The translations under genes and the position numbers were made by a program. The notes beneath the pieces are model-generated. The model did not search any database and was not told the DNA's origin. It saw only the letters and a list, made by a program, of their open reading frames with translations. Of a stretch of 10,926 nt of DNA, positions 7,060-10,926 are shown piece by piece. The DNA is from Clostridium sp. UBA3947. Its GTDB lineage: Bacteria > Bacillota > Clostridia > Clostridiales > Clostridiaceae. Location: positions 1 through 10,926 of the forward strand of contig DGDR01000232.1 in the NCBI GenBank assembly GCA_002385545.1. Direction: 5' to 3'. Positions within the stretch are counted from its first letter, which is position 1. Every line of letters starts with the position of its first letter.

Positions 7060-8277
7060 GTGAAAAAACCAGAAATTTTATCACCAGCAGGTAATCTTGA
7101 AAAATTAAAAACAGCCATTGATTTTGGTGCTGATGCAGTATATTTAGGTGGAAGCAAATTGAATCTTCGAGCCTTTGCAGATAATTTTACTAATGAGGAT
7201 TTAAAAGAGGGCATAAAATATGCTCATGATAGAGGTAAGAAGGTATATGTAACTTTGAATGTATTTCCACATAACGAAGATTTAGACGGCTTAGAGGAAT
7301 ACTTAGTGGAATTATACAATCTTGGCGCAGATGCTCTTATAGTTTCTGACCCAGGAATTATAATGACAGCAAGAGAAGTTGTTCCAAATTTTGAGTTGCA
7401 TTTAAGTACACAGGCCAATAATGTGAATTATAGAAGTGGTCTCTTTTGGTACAAACAAGGGATAAAAAGAATTGTATTAGCAAGGGAATTGTCTATGAAT
7501 GAAATTATAGAAATGAGAAAAAAGCTTCCTGCTGAGTGCGAAATTGAAGCTTTTGTTCATGGTTCTATGTGCATGGCATATTCAGGAAGATGCTTACTAT
7601 CAAACTTTTTAACTGGAAGGGATGCAAATAGAGGCGCTTGTGCTCAGCCTTGCAGATATAAGTATTATCTTACAGAAGAAAAGAGACCTGGAGAATATTA
7701 TCAGATATTAGAGGATGATAAGGGTAGCTATATAATGAATTCTAAGGATTTATGCATGATAGAGTATATACCACAATTAGTTTCTGCTGGTATTTCTTCT
7801 TTCAAAATTGAGGGGCGAATGAAAAGTGCCTTTTATGTGGCTGTAATAACAAAGGCCTACAGAGAAGCTCTAGATGCATATTGGAAGGATCCAGAGAATT
7901 ATGTGTTTAATAAAAAATGGTTAGAAGATGTAGATAAGGTAAGCCACAGACAATATTATACAGGCTTTTATTTCAATGATCCTAATAAACAAGTATATGA
8001 AAACTCTTCATATATTAGGAATTATGATATAGTAGGGGTAGTTAAAAACTATAATGAAGAAACTAAAAGAGCCACTATTGAACAGAGAAATAAGGTATTT
8101 GAAGGAGAAGAAGCAGAGGTTTTAAGACCTGTAGGAGATTACTTTAAAATAAAACTCAATGATATGAGAGATTTAGAAGGAAATAAGCTGGAATCAACTC
8201 CTGTAGCACAAATGATATATACAATTCAATGTGATGAAAAGCTTGAAGTAAATGATATGATAATTGTGAAAAAATAA
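7060..8277 (+). CDS. trhP: U32 family protein, probable prephenate-dependent tRNA uridine(34) hydroxylase
   Basis: This U32 'collagenase-like' protein is most like the TrhP group (YegQ in Escherichia coli, YrrN/YrrO in Bacillus), which makes 5-hydroxyuridine at tRNA position 34 using prephenate and an iron-sulfur cluster. Its 405 residues begin EILSPAGNLEKLKTAIDFGADAVY-like, the typical TIM-barrel start. EAFVHGSMCMAYSGRC and GACAQPCRY supply four cysteines (171, 178, 194, 198), the presumed cluster ligands. A U32 signature surrounds them, and the C-terminal region from about 330 is a beta-rich domain. The GTG start has AGGAGG seven bases upstream. Only one U32 gene is present, of YrrO size, whereas Bacillus carries two in tandem. 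Older databases may call it a protease; the trmR neighbour argues against that. Confidence 0.86.
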   Translation: MKKPEILSPAGNLEKLKTAIDFGADAVYLGGSKLNLRAFADNFTNEDLKEGIKYAHDRGKKVYVTLNVFPHNEDLDGLEEYLVELYNLGADALIVSDPGIIMTAREVVPNFELHLSTQANNVNYRSGLFWYKQGIKRIVLARELSMNEIIEMRKKLPAECEIEAFVHGSMCMAYSGRCLLSNFLTGRDANRGACAQPCRYKYYLTEEKRPGEYYQILEDDKGSYIMNSKDLCMIEYIPQLVSAGISSFKIEGRMKSAFYVAVITKAYREALDAYWKDPENYVFNKKWLEDVDKVSHRQYYTGFYFNDPNKQVYENSSYIRNYDIVGVVKNYNEETKRATIEQRNKVFEGEEAEVLRPVGDYFKIKLNDMRDLEGNKLESTPVAQMIYTIQCDEKLEVNDMIIVKK

Positions 8278-8290
8278 TATAATTATTGAA

Positions 8291-8338
8291 TAAACCACTT
8301 TACTATAGGCTAGAATTTAGCTGAGGTGAAGTGGTTTA
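8291..8338 (+). promoter_or_regulatory. 10-bp inverted repeat enclosing the ribosome binding site of the penicillin-binding protein gene
   Basis: TAAACCACTT (8291-8300) and AAGTGGTTTA (8329-8338) are perfect inverted arms. The 28 bases between them contain a nested GCTA/TAGC stem (8309-8312 with 8318-8321) and the ribosome binding site GAGGTG (8323-8328). The right arm occupies the spacer and the A of the ATG. An RNA folded this way would hold the start region in a stem and the binding site in an internal loop, which could reduce translation. No T-tract follows, so it is not an ordinary terminator. Confidence 0.5.
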
Positions 8339-10020
8339 TGCTATCTGTGGAAATAAAAAAAAGAACGCTTCAAACAGCAGTTGTAATATGCGTTATACTA
8401 ACATTGCTAATTCTTAGAACTATATATATCAATGTATTTAAGGGCAGTGAGCTTAGTGTAATAACTATGGAGCAGTATATGATTAATGAACCTATAAGCG
8501 ATATAAAATATATGCTACTAGACAGCAATAATAAGGAACTATTAAAATATGAAAATAAATTTTATTTTGTTATAGATGTAAATAGCTATATTAAGAATAA
8601 TAGGAATACAGATATGGCTCAATTAAACACTTTAATATATACCTTAAGAGGATATAATGAAGATTATGATTTAACTAAGCTTCAATATAATATGACTAAT
8701 AGAAGATTGTATTACGAAATAGACGAAGAAACCTACTATAAACTGAAGGATATCAAAGGAGTTAAAGGGACCTATTGCTTCATTAAAACTGTGGTTGATC
8801 GCTATAATGCATGGGATTATCAGAATATACTTACCAATAATCTAGATAATAACAATAATCCTAAGGAAGAAGGTTCTCTTGAAAGCTACATAGCTAACAT
8901 TACGAAGAAGAACATTTTTCCTTATTTATCTTTTGAAAAGGACGTAAACGGAGTTATAAAGTATGAAAAATATGTAGTGCCTGAAAAAAACATTAATATT
9001 AAGCTAACAACGGATAAAGAGATGGAGGACAAAATTAAAGAAGCATTAAGTAAGGATGAATGGAAGGACTATAATCAAATTGGAGTTGTAGTTATGGAAG
9101 CCTCTACAGGAAAAATTAAAGCTATGGTTCAACGGGATTATTGGAAGCCTAATATAATTTTATGTTCAGCTACTGAAAATGGGTTTGAACCAGGCTCCAT
9201 TTTTAAAACAATAGTGGCAGAGGCAGCATTAGAAAAAGATAAGAGCCTAGCTAACTTGGCAATACGATGTACTGAAAGTGAAAATAATCATGGCTTGGTG
9301 AACATGGAAGAGGCCTATACCTTCTCATGTAATACCTATTTTGAAAGGTTAGCCTCTTTAATAGGCTTTAAAAGAATTTATATGACTGCGTATAATCAAG
9401 GATTTTTTCAAAAGGTACTAAACTTTAGTGGCAATTACGAGGTTACAGGAGATATTGTTGCTCCTCAGGAGTTAGATTTGAAAAAAATATTTGGTAAGGA
9501 CTACGATAAGCTAAAAAATGTTTCTTATGCTCCTTCTTCTTTATCCATGATTGGAATAGGTCAAAGTATGAGGATATCACCGCTACAAGCCTTAGCTATA
9601 GTTAATACAGTTGTTAATAATGGCATTTATGTAAAGCCTTATTTAGTAGATTCACTAGTAAATAATAATGGTGATGAAATACAAAGCTTTACAACAATTA
9701 AGAATAGGGTTTTGGATGAAAAAACTGCTTCTATAATAAAGGCAAATATGAGAAAAGTGGTCACAGATCAGAAGGGAACAGGAAAATTAGCCTATATTAA
9801 TGGGGTGGATTGTGGAGGTAAAACTGGAACAAATACAAGATATTTGGAGGAAAACGGAGAATTGAAGAAGTTTTCTGACGGATGGTTTGCTGGCTATGTG
9901 AAGAATGACGGGAAATATTATTCTATTATTGTTTATGTACAGGATATAGATGTAGAAAATGAAGGTGGCGGCTCCACCGCTGCTCCAATTTTCAAGACAG
10001 TGGTGGAAAAGATTTTTTAA
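8338..10020 (+). CDS. divergent class B penicillin-binding protein (D,D-transpeptidase)
   Basis: The product is expected to cross-link peptidoglycan outside the membrane. From the ATG at 8338 it has 560 residues. A short cytoplasmic N-terminus and one membrane segment (about 11-34) precede a long, poorly conserved domain (to about 245) and the transpeptidase domain. All three active-site motifs are present: SIFK (287-290), SCN (330-332) and KTG (495-497), plus GIGQSMRISPLQALA as in SpoVD, FtsI and PBP2 proteins. The usual N-terminal arginine/glycine-rich 'RGxIxDRNGxxLA' motif is degenerate, near MLLDSNNKELL, and no PASTA domain follows the catalytic one. I chose ATG 8338 because GAGGTG is nine bases upstream; a GTG at 8326 would add four residues but overlaps that site. 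sigK follows by 63 bases, hinting at a sporulation role, which is inference. Confidence 0.88.
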   Translation: MLSVEIKKRTLQTAVVICVILTLLILRTIYINVFKGSELSVITMEQYMINEPISDIKYMLLDSNNKELLKYENKFYFVIDVNSYIKNNRNTDMAQLNTLIYTLRGYNEDYDLTKLQYNMTNRRLYYEIDEETYYKLKDIKGVKGTYCFIKTVVDRYNAWDYQNILTNNLDNNNNPKEEGSLESYIANITKKNIFPYLSFEKDVNGVIKYEKYVVPEKNINIKLTTDKEMEDKIKEALSKDEWKDYNQIGVVVMEASTGKIKAMVQRDYWKPNIILCSATENGFEPGSIFKTIVAEAALEKDKSLANLAIRCTESENNHGLVNMEEAYTFSCNTYFERLASLIGFKRIYMTAYNQGFFQKVLNFSGNYEVTGDIVAPQELDLKKIFGKDYDKLKNVSYAPSSLSMIGIGQSMRISPLQALAIVNTVVNNGIYVKPYLVDSLVNNNGDEIQSFTTIKNRVLDEKTASIIKANMRKVVTDQKGTGKLAYINGVDCGGKTGTNTRYLEENGELKKFSDGWFAGYVKNDGKYYSIIVYVQDIDVENEGGGSTAAPIFKTVVEKIF

Positions 10021-10083
10021 ATAGGAAACAAATCCATAGGGCTGGAATAGAATATTAATAAGCATTATTAGGGGGAACATCCT

Positions 10084-10791
10084 GTGTTGTTTGTAAACTA
10101 TCTATTGGATATGTTTGGCAGCGTCACCTTCTTAACTGCCTATATAACCAGTGGCAACTCTTTTCCACAGCCCTTGGATGAAAAGGAAGAAAGATATTAC
10201 CTTGTTAAGTTAAAGGAAGGAGATTTATTAGCCAAAAGTATTTTGGTGGAAAGGAACCTAAGGTTGGTAGCCCACATAGTTAAGAAATACTCTTATCCAG
10301 GCAAAGATATAGATGATTTAATATCCATAGGTACAGTTGGTTTAATTAAGGCTATTGATTCCTTTGATAGTTCAAAAGGTACAAGACTTGCTACTTATGC
10401 AGCCCGATGTATAGAAAATGAAATTTTGATGTTAATACGTAATAATAAGAAAATAAAAGGAGAGGTATATTTACAGGATCCCATTGGTGTCGATAAAGAG
10501 GGGAATGAGATATCTCTCATGGATGTTTTAAGCAGTGAAGAGGATTCGGTAATCGAAATTGTAGAAAATAAAATACAGGTTAAAAAGTTATATGCAAAGA
10601 TTAATACATGTTTATCAGAGAGAGAGAAGATAATTATAGAAATGAGATATGGTCTTATTGATGGTAACACAAAAACCCAGCGAGAAATAGCTAATTTACT
10701 AGGGATATCACGTTCCTACGTCTCTAGGATTGAGAAAAGAGCTTTAAAAAAATTAAATAAAGAGCTTAATGGAAAGATGAAATATGACTAA
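10084..10791 (+). CDS. sigK: RNA polymerase sporulation sigma factor SigK
   Basis: SigK directs late mother-cell transcription during spore formation (cortex, coat, mother-cell lysis). The 235-residue product closely resembles Bacillus SigK: SFPQPL (26-31), NLRLVAHIVKKY (58-69), DLISIGTVGLIKAI (78-91), TYAARCIENEIL (104-115), DPIGVDKEGNEISL (132-145), and the region 4 helix-turn-helix TQREIANLLGISRSYVSRIE (198-217). The first 19-20 residues are hydrophobic and align with the pro-sequence that a membrane protease removes; by alignment from memory, cleavage would fall near Ala19-Tyr20. The gene is continuous, with no recombination element splitting it. The GTG start has GGGGGA (10071-10076) seven bases upstream. 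No convincing SigE- or SigK-type promoter was found in the 63-base gap, so it may be co-transcribed with the upstream gene. Confidence 0.95.
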   Translation: MLFVNYLLDMFGSVTFLTAYITSGNSFPQPLDEKEERYYLVKLKEGDLLAKSILVERNLRLVAHIVKKYSYPGKDIDDLISIGTVGLIKAIDSFDSSKGTRLATYAARCIENEILMLIRNNKKIKGEVYLQDPIGVDKEGNEISLMDVLSSEEDSVIEIVENKIQVKKLYAKINTCLSEREKIIIEMRYGLIDGNTKTQREIANLLGISRSYVSRIEKRALKKLNKELNGKMKYD

Positions 10792-10797
10792 TCACTG

Positions 10798-10841
10798 TAT
10801 AAATTCCTTTTATAATATTAAAATTATAAAAGGAATTTATA
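10798..10841. terminator. 19-bp perfect inverted repeat after sigK
   Basis: Two perfect 19-base arms (10798-10816 and 10823-10841) flank a six-base loop, starting six bases after the sigK stop codon. The stem is AT-rich with a small GC core (TTCC/GGAA). Neither strand has a proper T-tract beyond the stem, so it may be an unconventional or bidirectional terminator, or a structure that protects the 3' end of the message. Its symmetry would suit a boundary with a gene arriving from the right on the other strand. Confidence 0.55.
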
Positions 10842-10926
10842 ATATTGTGTAGAATTATATTTAATTAATGGAGAAAAAGTCAGGGAGTTATCCCTTCATA
10901 CTTTGGTACTGTAAAAAGTTTATGAA

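Noticed and set aside
8286..8316. Promoter TTGAAT / TAGAAT before the penicillin-binding protein gene
   Set aside because: Spacing is 19 bases and transcription would begin on top of the ribosome binding site, so it is unlikely to work as a promoter for this gene.
9787..10080. 97-codon - strand open frame across the end of the penicillin-binding protein gene
   Set aside because: Most of it is antisense to the conserved transpeptidase domain and it has no recognisable motif, so it is treated as a shadow.
10868..10926. Short + strand reading frame open to the window end, beginning MEKKSGSYP
   Set aside because: No ribosome binding site precedes the ATG and only 19 codons are visible, so it cannot be distinguished from chance.
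10880..10926. Possible C-terminal end of a - strand gene at the right edge
   Set aside because: Two - strand frames stay open from the edge, stopping at 10888-10890 and at 10880-10882. Neither tail of about 12-14 residues is recognisable, so a gene cannot be claimed, although the nearby hairpins would fit a convergent gene end.

Overview
The window looks like a stretch of core chromosome from a low-GC, endospore-forming Firmicute, most likely Clostridium in the broad sense. The sequence is AT-rich throughout, every supported gene is on the + strand with a strong purine-rich ribosome binding site, and codons such as AGA and ATA are common. The gene set (ireB, ruvX, a DUF1292 gene, fur, an RNase J gene, typA, mltG, trmR, a U32 tRNA-hydroxylase gene, a class B penicillin-binding protein gene and sigK) fits a spore-former. 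From memory, this order resembles that in solvent-producing and pathogenic clostridia, where alaS usually lies just upstream; alaS is not in the window.

Positions 1-3298 hold ireB, ruvX, the DUF1292 gene, fur and the RNase J gene, packed closely. A strong hairpin-plus-T-tract terminator lies directly after ireB, its stem overlapping the ireB stop codon, so the four downstream genes are probably expressed by partial read-through or from an unseen promoter.

Positions 3299-3494 are the longest non-coding gap (196 bases). It carries an 8-bp hairpin after the RNase J gene, a near-consensus housekeeping promoter (TTGACA, 17 bp, TAGAAT) and then, downstream of that promoter, a second terminator-like hairpin before typA. 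That order suggests a short attenuated leader.

Positions 3495-8277 hold typA, mltG, trmR and the U32 gene with gaps of 17-25 bases, probably one transcript. trmR and the U32 gene together are expected to make 5-methoxyuridine at the tRNA wobble position: the U32 protein supplies the hydroxyl and TrmR methylates it.

Positions 8278-10791 hold a divergent class B penicillin-binding protein gene, whose start region lies in a 10-bp perfect inverted repeat, and sigK, the late mother-cell sporulation sigma factor. sigK is uninterrupted and keeps a hydrophobic pro-sequence. A 19-bp perfect inverted repeat follows it.

Two themes link the genes. Cell-wall control is represented by IreB (a kinase-controlled regulator of peptidoglycan precursor synthesis in relatives), MltG and the penicillin-binding protein. 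RNA and translation control is represented by RNase J, TypA, RuvX and the two tRNA-modification enzymes. I see no phage, transposon, CRISPR, toxin-antitoxin, tRNA or rRNA signal, and no clearly new multi-gene system. The most unusual signals are small regulatory structures in the typA and penicillin-binding protein leaders and the divergence of that protein.
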